NCBI GenBank assembly: GCA_017470535.1
Contig: JAFUYP010000018.1
Span: 1 to 43,634 of the forward strand
Length of the DNA: 43,634 nucleotides
Direction of reading: 5' to 3'
Source of the DNA: Ruminococcus sp.
GTDB taxonomy: Bacteria > Bacillota > Clostridia > Oscillospirales > Ruminococcaceae
Of this stretch, positions 7,283 through 17,276 are shown in pieces (positions within the stretch are counted from its first letter, which is position 1; each line of letters begins with the position of its first letter). A program made the translations under genes and the position numbers. Under the pieces are notes generated by a model. The model saw nothing but the letters and a program-made list of their open reading frames with translations, ran no database searches and had not been told where the DNA came from.

Positions 7283-9315
7283 TAAAAGACCTCTTTTCAA
7301 AACTTATAGCAAAGATAAATTTCCGCAAGGTCATAACGTTCCTTGCCTGCCTTGCTGTCATTGTCGGAATGGGTGGCTGGGGCATTCGTGAGATAATGAT
7401 CTATATTGCCCATTTCCGTGAGAAACAGGATTTCAAGATCGACCCCTCGCTCATACTTGAGGGAAGAACATGGCTCATGGGTATCATAAGCCTTGTTATC
7501 GTTGGTATAATCTTCCTGTTTTCCAGCAATAATCTTGATCTGATGCTCGGCACAGGCAAGGGTCTGCTTGGCAAAAAAGGCAAGATAGATGTGGTTGAAG
7601 GCTCACTTGAAAACAGCCGTTTCCTCACAGATGCCGAAAGAGACAGATATTTTCCGCAGCATAACTATAAAGCACTCGGCAGCTGCAATAAGGACGGTAT
7701 CCCTGTCCGTGCTGTCGTTGATAAAAAAGGCAGTATGCACGTTAATTTCCTGTCCGGCGCTCACAGCCTGATAATCGGTGCTACCGGTTCAGGTAAGACG
7801 ACTACGTTCATCAATCCTATGATACAGCTGCTCGGCGCTACCGCCTGCGGCAGCTCGATGATAATGACTGACCCTAAGGGCGAGCTTTTCTCGCTGCATT
7901 CCAAATATCTCCAGTCAAGGGGTTATAAAGTATTATTGCTTGACCTGCGTGATACCTATTCGTCGAGCCGCTGGAATCCTCTCGGCGGTATCTGGGATAT
8001 GTATCAGGAATATATCGACGCCGGTAAAGGCATAATCGCACACCTTGACAGTATGAGCGACTACCCCGATCTTGAACGCCCCGACGGCGAGGGCGAGCCG
8101 GGTGAGCTGTGGTGCGAATGGAAGGGCAGGGCATATGCAGATCCCTCCCACTGCCAGGACGACGTCGCAGTAAAAAGACAGCAGATATATGACGAGATGT
8201 ACGAGGACTTAAATGACCTTGTATCGGTCATCTGTCCTGTTGAAAACGAAAAAGACCCCGTTTGGGAAAAGGGCGCACGTTCTATAATAATGGCGACCTG
8301 CCTTGCGATGCTTGAAGACTCGGAGGACCCGAGGCTCGGCATGACCAAGGATAAATTCAATTTCTTTAATATCAATAAAGCGCTTACAAACAGTGAAAAC
8401 GAGTTCCAGGCGCTTAAAGACTATTTCGACGGCAGGAGCAAGCTCTCGCAGGCGTATACACTTTCAAGACAGGTGCTTACGGCTGCTGATACTACGCTTT
8501 CTTCCTATATGTCGATAACATTCGATAAGCTGACGATGTTCAACGACCGAGGTCTTTGCGGTCTTACGAGCGCTACCGACGTTGATGCGGCGGCATTCGC
8601 TGATCAGCCTACGGCGCTTTTCATGAAGATACCTGATGAAAAGGATACCCGTCACGGACTTGCGGCGGTGTTCATTCTGTGTATGTATAAGGCGCTTATC
8701 AAGGTGGCGTCCGCCAGGGAAGATCTTTCTCTGCCGAGAAACGTCTACTTTATCCTCGATGAGTTCGGTAATATGCCGAAGATCGAGAAATTCGACAAGA
8801 TGATAACTGTCGGACGTTCAAGAAAGATATGGTTCAATATGGTCGTACAGTCCTACTCCCAGCTTTCAAACGTCTACGGCAACGAGGTAGCGGACATCGT
8901 CAAGAGTAACTGCGGTATGAAAATGTTTATCGGTTCAAATGATATAAATACCTGTGAAGAGTTTTCAAAGCTGTGCGGTAATATGACAGTCCGTACTACA
9001 AGTACATCAGCAGGCATCGGCTCTAAGGAGGGCGATATAAACCTCTCCGCCCAGACGCAGGTGCGTCCGCTCATCTACCCGAGCGAGCTGCAGATGCTCA
9101 ATAATAAAGAATCAACAGGTAATGCTATAATCGTTACTTTCGGTAACTATCCGCTCAGGACAAAGTATACGCCGAGCTATCTGTGCCCCTACTATCAGAT
9201 GGGTCAGATGGATATGGGCGAGCTCAGATCGCATATGTTCAGAGCGGACGAGGTATATTATGACCTTGAAGAAAGAAACGATATAGTTCTTGGAGAAGAA
9301 AGGAAGTCGTCCTGA
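7279..9315 (+). CDS. VirD4/TraG-family type IV coupling ATPase
   Basis: The 678-residue product has two N-terminal membrane helices (~19-44 and ~65-82), then a cytoplasmic ATPase. Walker A is GATGSGKTT at residues 167-175, with the characteristic following MTDPKGELF. Walker B is FILDEFGNMP with Asp494-Glu495. A sensor-like VQSYSQL follows near residue 525. These are the hallmarks of VirD4/TraG/TraD coupling proteins, which hand substrates to the secretion channel at the inner face of the membrane. In conjugation the partner is a relaxase-DNA complex, but no relaxase is encoded in the window, so a protein substrate should be considered. It overlaps its upstream neighbour by 4 bp and the next gene by 1 bp. 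Confidence 0.9.
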   Translation: MIKDLFSKLIAKINFRKVITFLACLAVIVGMGGWGIREIMIYIAHFREKQDFKIDPSLILEGRTWLMGIISLVIVGIIFLFSSNNLDLMLGTGKGLLGKKGKIDVVEGSLENSRFLTDAERDRYFPQHNYKALGSCNKDGIPVRAVVDKKGSMHVNFLSGAHSLIIGATGSGKTTTFINPMIQLLGATACGSSMIMTDPKGELFSLHSKYLQSRGYKVLLLDLRDTYSSSRWNPLGGIWDMYQEYIDAGKGIIAHLDSMSDYPDLERPDGEGEPGELWCEWKGRAYADPSHCQDDVAVKRQQIYDEMYEDLNDLVSVICPVENEKDPVWEKGARSIIMATCLAMLEDSEDPRLGMTKDKFNFFNINKALTNSENEFQALKDYFDGRSKLSQAYTLSRQVLTAADTTLSSYMSITFDKLTMFNDRGLCGLTSATDVDAAAFADQPTALFMKIPDEKDTRHGLAAVFILCMYKALIKVASAREDLSLPRNVYFILDEFGNMPKIEKFDKMITVGRSRKIWFNMVVQSYSQLSNVYGNEVADIVKSNCGMKMFIGSNDINTCEEFSKLCGNMTVRTTSTSAGIGSKEGDINLSAQTQVRPLIYPSELQMLNNKESTGNAIIVTFGNYPLRTKYTPSYLCPYYQMGQMDMGELRSHMFRADEVYYDLEERNDIVLGEERKSS

Positions 9316-10277
9316 TGAGATTTAGTGGACTGCTTGCGCTGCCGCTTTGCGTGTTTATGACGGTCACGGCAGCTGCTTCCGGTACTGCTATTGATATGGA
9401 TTATGACGGTCTTGTTGATCCTCATACCGGTGAGCCTGCCTATGTGACAGGCACCGATGAGGAGCAGCAGAGCCAGACTGTCACACTTGCAGACGGCGGC
9501 GTTTATGATAAGGAAGAGGATACCTACAAGTATTATGCCCGTGGGCAGACTAAGTGTATCTCTTCAAACGTTGCAAGCGGTATGATAACTACTGATGAGG
9601 TAAGTATCGAGGTAGATGATGATATGGATGTTTCGCTCTACTGCGACGGCGAGCTCGTTACAGAAGCGGATTTTTCACATATAACCGATACAGGCAGCTA
9701 CACTGTGTTGACTAATGAAACTGAAACAGATCAGCAGCTGATGACCTTCAGGATAGTTTCCGATGTTACGGGCGATATTGAGCTGTATGACCTTCCTGCC
9801 GGCTTTGTTGTCAGGGAGGTATCCATAGACGGTGTCGAACAGGAAATAAACGACAAATCAAAGATAGACTTTTCAAAAGAAGGCAATTACATTATAACAT
9901 ACCGCTGCCGTGCGACGGCGATAGATTATGGTATGGAATTGTATATAGACCATACAGCCCCCGATGTTATTTTAAATGGCGTTGAGGACGGTAAAGCAAG
10001 AGGACCTGTCACACTTACAGGTATGACAGATTCTGACAGTGTCACGGTGTTCTATAATGATAACGAGATCAAAATGGATGACGACAATACAGTCAGATCA
10101 CCGGGAGATTATGAAGTTATAGTGACAGATGATGCAGGCAACGAGCAGGTCGAGCAGTTCAGGATAGAGATGTATCTTAACGCTCAGGGCTTCTGGTTCA
10201 GCCTGTTGACAGCAGCTGTCATCATTCTTGGGGCTGCGTATATGTACAGATCAAGAACGAGATTGAGAGTGCGTTGA
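9315..10277 (+). CDS. Type I membrane surface protein with Ig-like domain
   Basis: The 320-residue protein has a signal peptide (residues 1-~22), an extracellular part and a single C-terminal membrane helix (~291-309) followed by a short basic tail (RSRTRLRVR). Residues ~210-285 look like a bacterial Ig-like domain (DHTAPDVILNG..., GDYEVIVTDDAGNEQVEQFR). The start codon overlaps the stop of the coupling ATPase (TGATG). Its exposed position and placement between two channel genes suggest a structural or adhesive accessory of the apparatus. No specific family name is assigned. Confidence 0.75.
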   Translation: MRFSGLLALPLCVFMTVTAAASGTAIDMDYDGLVDPHTGEPAYVTGTDEEQQSQTVTLADGGVYDKEEDTYKYYARGQTKCISSNVASGMITTDEVSIEVDDDMDVSLYCDGELVTEADFSHITDTGSYTVLTNETETDQQLMTFRIVSDVTGDIELYDLPAGFVVREVSIDGVEQEINDKSKIDFSKEGNYIITYRCRATAIDYGMELYIDHTAPDVILNGVEDGKARGPVTLTGMTDSDSVTVFYNDNEIKMDDDNTVRSPGDYEVIVTDDAGNEQVEQFRIEMYLNAQGFWFSLLTAAVIILGAAYMYRSRTRLRVR

Positions 10278-10278
10278 T

Positions 10279-13200
10279 ATGATTGGTGATTGGATCAAAG
10301 ATGGTATTAGTGCCATAATGAATATAATAAATCCTATCCTGTACTATTTAGAATCAATGCTTTGCATGGTTATAAACTGGCTGGGGGAGTTATTTGAAGT
10401 ATTCTCAGGGATAAATACCGTCAAGTTCGGCAAGAGCGATGACTACCTTCTAAATATTTTTATAAATAACAGCGCTGTTTATGGTATCTTCCTCGGCATG
10501 GCAATGATAGGTATAGTGCTTACCTTTGTTTTTGCGGTGATCTCTGTTGTAAGGAAGTCCTTTGATGCAGACGAGAAGGTAAGGATTACTCATGGTCAGA
10601 TCCTTCGCAACCTGCTGCGCAGCATTTTATTTATAATAACATTAAACCTGGTAATAACCATTGCCGTGGCATCTTCCTCTACGCTCATGGATTCGGTGAT
10701 GACCGCATTCAAGGATGCGGAGTATAATGCACAGGGCAGCGGACATATAGAATATACAGACGAACAGTTTGCCGCAATGTCAAGAATACTCAATACTGTC
10801 GGCAACTATTCGCTCAACCCCTCTTATAAGAACCGTTATAACATAAATGCTTGCTATAACGAGATAAGGGGCGACCTTCAGTATCTTGATAATACAGGGG
10901 TGTTCAATTACTACTACCCCACTACCAATAAAAAGGGCAGTACCGTAAATACATGGCAGTCGGTCATAAGTGAGATAGCTGCCGCAGGTGATTTCAATGA
11001 GGAGGTACCTATAGATTCATACGATGAAGGTATCGCAAATGCCCTTTATCATTGTGTGGAGGTGCTTAATAAGGATAATAACTTTGCGGCACTTGAGAGC
11101 TTTGACCGTGAAAGGAAGCAGGACGAAGAAAACGTCCACCTTGACAGGGTGCTTTTCCTTATAGGCACAATGGGCAGCGGCAATACGGCTGCTGCAAGAA
11201 ATGACGCCTACAATAAGAGCCCGTCGTTATATGATAATGTGCGTGCGCCTTATTATTACGGCGATAAGGACATCTATAAGCTTGACCAGGTAAATGAGGA
11301 CTTTGATATTTCCCTTACAAAGACCAACTATCTTGTAATATACCTTGCAGGCACAGCGCTGATAGCTAATATGGCTATCATAGTAGTATCCTGCGTGGTA
11401 AGGATATTCAACCTCATATTCCTCTATCTTATAGCGCCTCCTATATTCAGTACGATGCCTCTTGATGACGGGCAGAAGTTCAAGCAGTGGATAACGGCGT
11501 TCATAATACAGGCGTTCTCAATATTTGCAACTGTTATTTCGATGCGCCTGTTTACGATATTCGTACCTATAATAATGGATCCTAAGCTCGAACTGTCAAG
11601 CAATATGCTTGTCAACTATGTAGGCAAGCTGATATTCGTGTGTGCAGGCACATATGCAGTACAGAAGGCAAACGGTCTTCTCACCGGTATCCTTGCAGAC
11701 ATGGCAGGACATCAGTCGGTACTTGCAGGCGACCTGTCAAGCGACGTTGCAGGCAGCACTATTGGCAGAATTGGCGCATCGCTCACGAGCAGACTGGAAA
11801 ATACACCTGTTGATGCAGCAATGGGCGCAGGCGGTCTTGCACTGCAAGGCGCTTGGTGGGGCGTCGGCAAGGTCGGTCAGGGCGCAGGCAGATTAACAGG
11901 CGGCTCCGGCGGCAGTGGTGGCGGCGACGGCGGCGGTGACGGCGGCTCAGGCGGCAATCTGCCGGGCAAGTCTAATCTTGGCGGCGGAACGGGCGGATCT
12001 CCCGGTGATAGCTTTAATGACCTGCCGGGTGCTATGAATATTCCTCTGGACGACGACGGACAGGGTGAATACATTGATAACGGTCCACTTCCCGGTCAGC
12101 TGGGCGGACTTGCCGGACAGGATGAAGGCGGCAGTCTTCCCGGTCGGGCAGGACAGGGCGTTGAACCTGTTATTGGCCAAAACGCCCAGGAGAACGCACA
12201 GCTTGATTCTGAGATCGAGCAGTACAGCAATATACTTGGTGACTACGGCGACCTCGGCAACTTCGGTGACGACGGGAACGACGTTACTGACAGCTCCGAT
12301 CAGTCACACATATCAGGCGCAGCAAGAACAGGCGGCGCAGGTAAAGCAGGTGCCGGTTTTGTATCACCTGTCATTCCGACTGGCGACCCGAATGGTGATC
12401 TGCCTGAGGGACAGAGCGTTCCCGGAGTTCCTGTTGATACATCAGGCACAGCTGATTCAAGCGGTGTGGAAGTGCCCTCCGGAAGTGATCCTCAGTGGTA
12501 TCGTATGCGAAACGCAACACCGTGGGCAGCTACAAATGCTTCTGCAGAGGATCAGAAAGTACCTGCCGGATTTGCCGGTGCTGACGGCAGCTTGCCGGGC
12601 GATGGCTCGGCGGCAGACGGAACGGTTGACACCAGTGGCACAGCTGATTCTGGCAGCGTAAGTATGCCGACAGGCGCTCAGCCGCAGTATCTGCGTATTC
12701 GAAATGCTATTCCCGGCAGAGGTGTTCATGGCGGTTCGGCTGTACCGAGCAAGACACCTCCTCCGCAGAGGAGAGGGAACGGCAATGGCAATAGATTACC
12801 TCCCAAGAGCACGACAGGCAGAAGCGCAGGCATCAGAGGGCTTTCAAATCTCTCCGATCAGGAGATAATGAACGCTATCAATTCAGACCCGACTGTTGCA
12901 GATGCTATGAGAAGGGCAGGCGTTATGCCGAGTGCCGGACAAGTCAGAGATAACTTTACAAGGCTTTACGACCAGACATATGATGACCTTGACAGAGATG
13001 CCCGTGATGCACTGGGTTCATCTAGGCCAAGAGGTAAAGGCGCGGCTTCGGGCACTTCAACTTCGACAACACAGCAGCCCTCCGGCTCACGGGTAGTTAG
13101 GGGTGCAGCTCTGCCAGGACGTGAGCAGATGCCGTCCTCACCACAGTCAGGCGGTTCGGGAGAAGGATCTTCAAATGACGGAGGTTCGGTCAGTACAGTG

Positions 13201-13395
13201 ACAAATAATGCTCCTGCTTCATCTTCATCGGGTACAGCAAATGTACCGCCTGTAATGGAAGATATTAATATACCAACGTTCGATGACCCGTCTGTTATGC
13301 AGACAGCATCTATAAATGATGTGCCGACAGACGACCAGAGCGACATCTCTTACAGAGATATATTAGGGTCGGACAGAAACGACTATAAAAACTAA
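10279..13395 (+). CDS. VirB6/TrbL-like channel protein with ~500-residue disordered tail
   Basis: The first ~460 of 1038 residues hold several membrane helices, in two groups at ~65-145 and ~350-460, separated by a hydrophilic loop. This resembles VirB6/TrbL polytopic channel proteins and the Mbov_0396-type membrane proteins of Gram-positive conjugative elements. From ~525 onward the protein is low complexity: Gly/Ser runs (GGSGGSGGGDGGGDGGSGG), then Pro/Gly/Asp/Gln-rich sequence with LPG motifs. A duplicated ~30-residue segment lies at 719-748 and 783-812. The C terminus contains one folded-looking patch (~850-915, SNLSDQEIMNAINSDPTVAD). If the helices place the tail inside the cell, it could scaffold the ATPases; outside, it could span the wall. 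The start lies 2 bp after the previous stop. Confidence 0.72.
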   Translation: MIGDWIKDGISAIMNIINPILYYLESMLCMVINWLGELFEVFSGINTVKFGKSDDYLLNIFINNSAVYGIFLGMAMIGIVLTFVFAVISVVRKSFDADEKVRITHGQILRNLLRSILFIITLNLVITIAVASSSTLMDSVMTAFKDAEYNAQGSGHIEYTDEQFAAMSRILNTVGNYSLNPSYKNRYNINACYNEIRGDLQYLDNTGVFNYYYPTTNKKGSTVNTWQSVISEIAAAGDFNEEVPIDSYDEGIANALYHCVEVLNKDNNFAALESFDRERKQDEENVHLDRVLFLIGTMGSGNTAAARNDAYNKSPSLYDNVRAPYYYGDKDIYKLDQVNEDFDISLTKTNYLVIYLAGTALIANMAIIVVSCVVRIFNLIFLYLIAPPIFSTMPLDDGQKFKQWITAFIIQAFSIFATVISMRLFTIFVPIIMDPKLELSSNMLVNYVGKLIFVCAGTYAVQKANGLLTGILADMAGHQSVLAGDLSSDVAGSTIGRIGASLTSRLENTPVDAAMGAGGLALQGAWWGVGKVGQGAGRLTGGSGGSGGGDGGGDGGSGGNLPGKSNLGGGTGGSPGDSFNDLPGAMNIPLDDDGQGEYIDNGPLPGQLGGLAGQDEGGSLPGRAGQGVEPVIGQNAQENAQLDSEIEQYSNILGDYGDLGNFGDDGNDVTDSSDQSHISGAARTGGAGKAGAGFVSPVIPTGDPNGDLPEGQSVPGVPVDTSGTADSSGVEVPSGSDPQWYRMRNATPWAATNASAEDQKVPAGFAGADGSLPGDGSAADGTVDTSGTADSGSVSMPTGAQPQYLRIRNAIPGRGVHGGSAVPSKTPPPQRRGNGNGNRLPPKSTTGRSAGIRGLSNLSDQEIMNAINSDPTVADAMRRAGVMPSAGQVRDNFTRLYDQTYDDLDRDARDALGSSRPRGKGAASGTSTSTTQQPSGSRVVRGAALPGREQMPSSPQSGGSGEGSSNDGGSVSTVTNNAPASSSSGTANVPPVMEDINIPTFDDPSVMQTASINDVPTDDQSDISYRDILGSDRNDYKN
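12433..12714 (+). repeat. Internal duplication in the VirB6-like tail
   Basis: Two diverged copies (12433-12522 and 12625-12714) encode VDTSGTADS, then V-x-x-P-[ST]-G, then PQ-[WY]-x-R-[MI]-RNA-x-P. The conserved end, PQWYRMRNATP or PQYLRIRNAIP, stands out in an otherwise disordered region. It looks like a short linear binding motif present twice. Confidence 0.7.
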
Positions 13396-13422
13396 TTTCA
13401 GCTTTTGAAAGGAACACACGCA

Positions 13423-16400
13423 ATGAGACTCATACCCGGAAAGACCAAAGTCAGAATTGAATTATTCCGTGGGGTATACATCGGTGATCTGATCGTCGGT
13501 GCTATCACCCTGGGTCTTGTTGCGCTCGTCCTCCTTTCCACGATACCCGGGAGGGTATATATATCCGTTGCTATCGGGGCGATCGGTGCGCTGTTCATAA
13601 TGCGCATCGACTCGCAGCCGAATTACAGGACTTTTCTGAGTCTTCTCAAATATCTCTCATACCCCAAAAAGTACTGGCGTGTGTTCACCGATGACGTTAT
13701 GAGGTCAAAGGCTGAGGAATCTCACCCGGGCGAAAAGTGGAGCGAGATGTTCGCTGAGAAGTTTGATACTGACGATGATATGACGCTTCGTGAGAGCATT
13801 GAGCGTATCATGGAGGAAAAGGCAAAGAAAAAAGAAGAGGATAAGATCCTTAACAGCAAGACTGCAAATGATGAGCAAAAGAATGCAGTCTGGCGTGAAA
13901 GGGAGCAAAAGCAGTCAAGAAAAGCAAAGGATAAAAAAGACCGTTCAGACTCTGTAAAGGGCAAGGACGTAGAGGACATAGTTCCTTTTACCGGTATATC
14001 AGGCGGTTTTATAGAGTATAACGGAAAATACTACGCAACGATAATAGAGATCGACCCGGTAGAGTTCCGGTTTTTCAGCAGATACAAAAGAAATGCGTCT
14101 ATCGAGACACATATGGGCAAGATAATCCGCTCGCTCAGAAGCGGATATGCTGCCAATATAATAAAGATAGACAGACCGATAGTATATAATACCTACCTTG
14201 ACAAGGAGTATGACAAGCTCGATGAGCTGAAGGCTTCATATGAGCAGGGACTTCTTACAGAGGAAGAACTGCAAAGCAGGGTGGAGATACAGTATGAGCG
14301 TATCAATGCTATCCGTGAGATATGCTTTGATAAAAAGATAGTGCAGCCTTTTTACTATCTTGCTCTTTTCAACATTGATAAAAGACAGCTTCTTATAGAT
14401 ACAGATTCTGCGCTCAGCTCTCTTGAACAGGGTGAGCTGACTGTCCGCAGACTTGTTTCCGATAAGGAGCTTGCGGTGTTTCTTAAATATACCAACTACC
14501 TCGACTTTGATGAGTGGGATATTGATAAGATAGATCCGCAGGATTATGTATCGTGGGCTATGCCCGAGAGCATATCCTTCAACTCAAAAACAGTAAGGCT
14601 CAATAAGATAGTGACCCACCAGATGCGTGTAGTGGGCTACCCGTCAGATGTAGGGGATTCCTGGCTTGCAGGTGTTATGTCGATACCCGGCACAAAGGTC
14701 GTGGTCAAGATAACGCCTATGGAGCGTACAAAGGCTATCCACGCTATCGACCGTTCTCTCCAGGAGCTGAGAGGTCAGTACCGTACCACCGGCGTGGATT
14801 CAAAGAAGATAGAGCTTGAAAGCCATATCCAGACGCTCGGCAGACTGCTCGTCACATTGCAGCAGGATAATGAGTCGCTGCTCACAGTCAATATATATAT
14901 CTCGATGTATGATTCATTAAGGACTACTGAGGTGGGCAACAGCGACGCTGTTGAAAACACGAGCCTGCCTACTATCGCAGATATGAAAAAGACTGTCCGC
15001 CGCAGCTGGCAGGAGACAGGTATGCGCCTCAATGCAATGGATTTTGCACAGACAGAAGCGTTTATAGCCTCACAGGTATCGGCGTATGACCCGTTTTTGA
15101 GCGACGGGCGTGGTATGCCTGCAAATACGATAGCTGCGATGTTCCCGTGGATATATGCAAGAGTATCCGACGAGGGCGGTATATGGCTCGGCAACAATGA
15201 AGGTGTGCCGGTATTTATAAACTTCTTCCGCCGTGATTCAGAGCGTGTAAACTCCAATATGGTCATCATCGGTAAATCCGGTTCTGGTAAATCGTACGGC
15301 ACTAAGTCTATACTTGCCAATATGGCATCAGAGGACGCAAAGATATTTATTCTTGACCCTGAGAACGAGTATACCGAGCTTTCAAAAAATCTGCACGGCA
15401 AGATAATTGACGTCGGTAACGCAAAATACGGCAGACTTAACCCGTTCCATATCATCACTTCGCTCGAGGACGATGATACAGGAGAGGTCACAGGAAGCTC
15501 CTATGCGTCGCACCTGCAATTTCTGGAAGAGTTTTTCCGCCAGATACTGCCTGATGTAGATAAGGAGGCATTGGAGTATCTCAATCAGCTCGTGGAAAGA
15601 CTGTATATCAATTTTGGCATAACAGCTGAAACAGACCTTTCACAGCTGACCCCGTTCGATTATCCGGTGTTTGATGATCTTTATGATATTGTACTGGAGG
15701 AATTCCAGCGTACAAATAACGAGTATCTTAGAAATATGCTGCAAACGCTGATGAACTATGTTTCCAAGTTCGCAGCAGGCGGAAGGAATTCCAATATATG
15801 GAACGGTCCGTCTACTATCACGACAGATGAGAATTTCTCGGTATTCAATTTCCAGTCGCTGCTTGCAAACCGCAATTCTACTATTGCAAATGCACAGATG
15901 CTGCTGGTACTCAAATATATCGACAACGAGATAATCAAGAATCGTGAGTATAACAGAAAATACGGTCTTAACCGTAAGATAGTCGTAGTCATCGACGAGG
16001 CTCATGTCTTTATAGATACGAAATTCCCGATAGCGCTCGACTTTATGTATCAGCTGGCTAAGCGTATCAGAAAATATAACGGTATGCAGATAGTCATTAC
16101 ACAGAATATCAAGGACTTTGTCGGCAGCGAGGAGATAGCAAGAAAATCCACTGCTATCATCAATGCCTGCCAGTATAGCTTTATCTTCGGTCTTGCGCCT
16201 AACGATATGGAAGACCTTTGCAGACTGTATGAAAAAGCCGGCGGCATCAACGAAATGGAGCAGGAGCAGATACTTACTGCGCCCCGTGGAACTGCATTCA
16301 CAGTAATGGGTCCGCAGAGCAGATCCACTTTCAGGATCTCTGTTCCGTCGTCAATGGTCGAGATGTTCGAGCAGCCTGTCTATGAAAGCAAGTATTTCGT

Positions 16401-17274
16401 AGGGCAGGAGGGGTATAAAAACTGGGAGGACTTTGTGGCTGACAGCCGTGAGATCCATCAGATCAACGCAGAGGCACTTTCAAGAAACAACCAGTATGTA
16501 GATGTAAGAGGTACTGTTCCCGAAGGCGCATCTATCAGCTTCTCGGAGATAAGTGCTCAAGAGGCTGACGAGATAGCAAACAGCAGGCGTGAAGAACAGC
16601 AGCCGAAGGTCACATTCAGTGAGGTCGATATGCAACCGGAGAGCGGTATGCAGGGTATTACTGATGAGAGCATACCTGTGCCCCCTGTACAGCAGGCAGT
16701 TCCTGTTGTGCCTGTTGCGCCTGTTGAGCCGGCACAGCCGGTGCAGCCTGTTGATATGCAGGCACTCATAGCAGCAGTCCGTGAAGAAGTGATGCGTGAG
16801 TTTGCAGACAGATTGCAGCCGGCAGAGCCGCAGCCTCAGCATCAGTCTGCACCTGAGTACGAAGAAGAGTATGAGCAGGTGCCTGAGTACGAAGACGAGT
16901 ACGACGATGAACAGGAAGAAGACGATGAGGATTACCGCTCGGCACTCTTTGACGACATCGAAGACGATGAAGACGACGAGGACTACTACGACGAGGACGA
17001 TGAAGACATCGAGGAAGAATATGCGTCAGATGACGACGACGATGAAGAAGCAGACCTCGGCGACGTTCTTGAAGATGACCTGGATGATGACGATGACGAC
17101 GAAGGCTATGAGCCTAAGTTCGACATAATGGCATTGCTCGACGAGCAGCTTGAAAGCTACAACGATATGGATCTTGTTGACAGAATGAAGGAGATAGACG
17201 TCAACACTATGGAAATATCGCTTGATGACCTTGCAGCATATGTCAAGAACAACAGACGAAAGAGAAGGGCATAA
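13423..17274 (+). CDS. PrgI-VirB4 fusion ATPase with acidic C-terminal tail
   Basis: The ATG at 13423 lies 8 bp after GAAAGGA; an in-frame TTG at 13405 is upstream of that site and less likely. Residues ~1-80 are a PrgI/VirB3-like membrane module (KVRIELFRGVYIGDLIVGAI, two helices, then FLSLLKYLSYPKKYWRVF). A charged linker leads to the VirB4/TraE ATPase. Walker A is GKSGSGKS at 617-624, Walker B ends in DEAH at 858-861, and VITQNIKDF follows near 890. It should power pilus or channel assembly and substrate transfer at the membrane. At 1283 residues it is much longer than a usual VirB4 (about 800). The excess is a Pro/Val/Gln segment (~1085-1120) and a strikingly Asp/Glu-rich stretch (~1144-1235) before a short ordered end. 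Confidence 0.9.
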   Translation: MRLIPGKTKVRIELFRGVYIGDLIVGAITLGLVALVLLSTIPGRVYISVAIGAIGALFIMRIDSQPNYRTFLSLLKYLSYPKKYWRVFTDDVMRSKAEESHPGEKWSEMFAEKFDTDDDMTLRESIERIMEEKAKKKEEDKILNSKTANDEQKNAVWREREQKQSRKAKDKKDRSDSVKGKDVEDIVPFTGISGGFIEYNGKYYATIIEIDPVEFRFFSRYKRNASIETHMGKIIRSLRSGYAANIIKIDRPIVYNTYLDKEYDKLDELKASYEQGLLTEEELQSRVEIQYERINAIREICFDKKIVQPFYYLALFNIDKRQLLIDTDSALSSLEQGELTVRRLVSDKELAVFLKYTNYLDFDEWDIDKIDPQDYVSWAMPESISFNSKTVRLNKIVTHQMRVVGYPSDVGDSWLAGVMSIPGTKVVVKITPMERTKAIHAIDRSLQELRGQYRTTGVDSKKIELESHIQTLGRLLVTLQQDNESLLTVNIYISMYDSLRTTEVGNSDAVENTSLPTIADMKKTVRRSWQETGMRLNAMDFAQTEAFIASQVSAYDPFLSDGRGMPANTIAAMFPWIYARVSDEGGIWLGNNEGVPVFINFFRRDSERVNSNMVIIGKSGSGKSYGTKSILANMASEDAKIFILDPENEYTELSKNLHGKIIDVGNAKYGRLNPFHIITSLEDDDTGEVTGSSYASHLQFLEEFFRQILPDVDKEALEYLNQLVERLYINFGITAETDLSQLTPFDYPVFDDLYDIVLEEFQRTNNEYLRNMLQTLMNYVSKFAAGGRNSNIWNGPSTITTDENFSVFNFQSLLANRNSTIANAQMLLVLKYIDNEIIKNREYNRKYGLNRKIVVVIDEAHVFIDTKFPIALDFMYQLAKRIRKYNGMQIVITQNIKDFVGSEEIARKSTAIINACQYSFIFGLAPNDMEDLCRLYEKAGGINEMEQEQILTAPRGTAFTVMGPQSRSTFRISVPSSMVEMFEQPVYESKYFVGQEGYKNWEDFVADSREIHQINAEALSRNNQYVDVRGTVPEGASISFSEISAQEADEIANSRREEQQPKVTFSEVDMQPESGMQGITDESIPVPPVQQAVPVVPVAPVEPAQPVQPVDMQALIAAVREEVMREFADRLQPAEPQPQHQSAPEYEEEYEQVPEYEDEYDDEQEEDDEDYRSALFDDIEDDEDDEDYYDEDDEDIEEEYASDDDDDEEADLGDVLEDDLDDDDDDEGYEPKFDIMALLDEQLESYNDMDLVDRMKEIDVNTMEISLDDLAAYVKNNRRKRRA

Positions 17275-17276
17275 AC

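Noticed and set aside
11890-12000. Gly-rich repeat considered as a CRISPR or minisatellite
   Set aside because: The GGC-rich repeats are in frame and irregular, with no fixed unit or spacers; they encode a Gly/Ser linker.
12065-12661. 198-codon open frame in another plus frame of the VirB6-like tail
   Set aside because: Low-complexity GC-rich coding DNA keeps alternate frames open. The product has no ribosome site, and the main frame runs through without a stop.
14775-15491. 238-codon open frame on the minus strand within virB4
   Set aside because: The opposite strand encodes the VirB4 Walker A region, which is unmistakable. The minus frame has no start signal.
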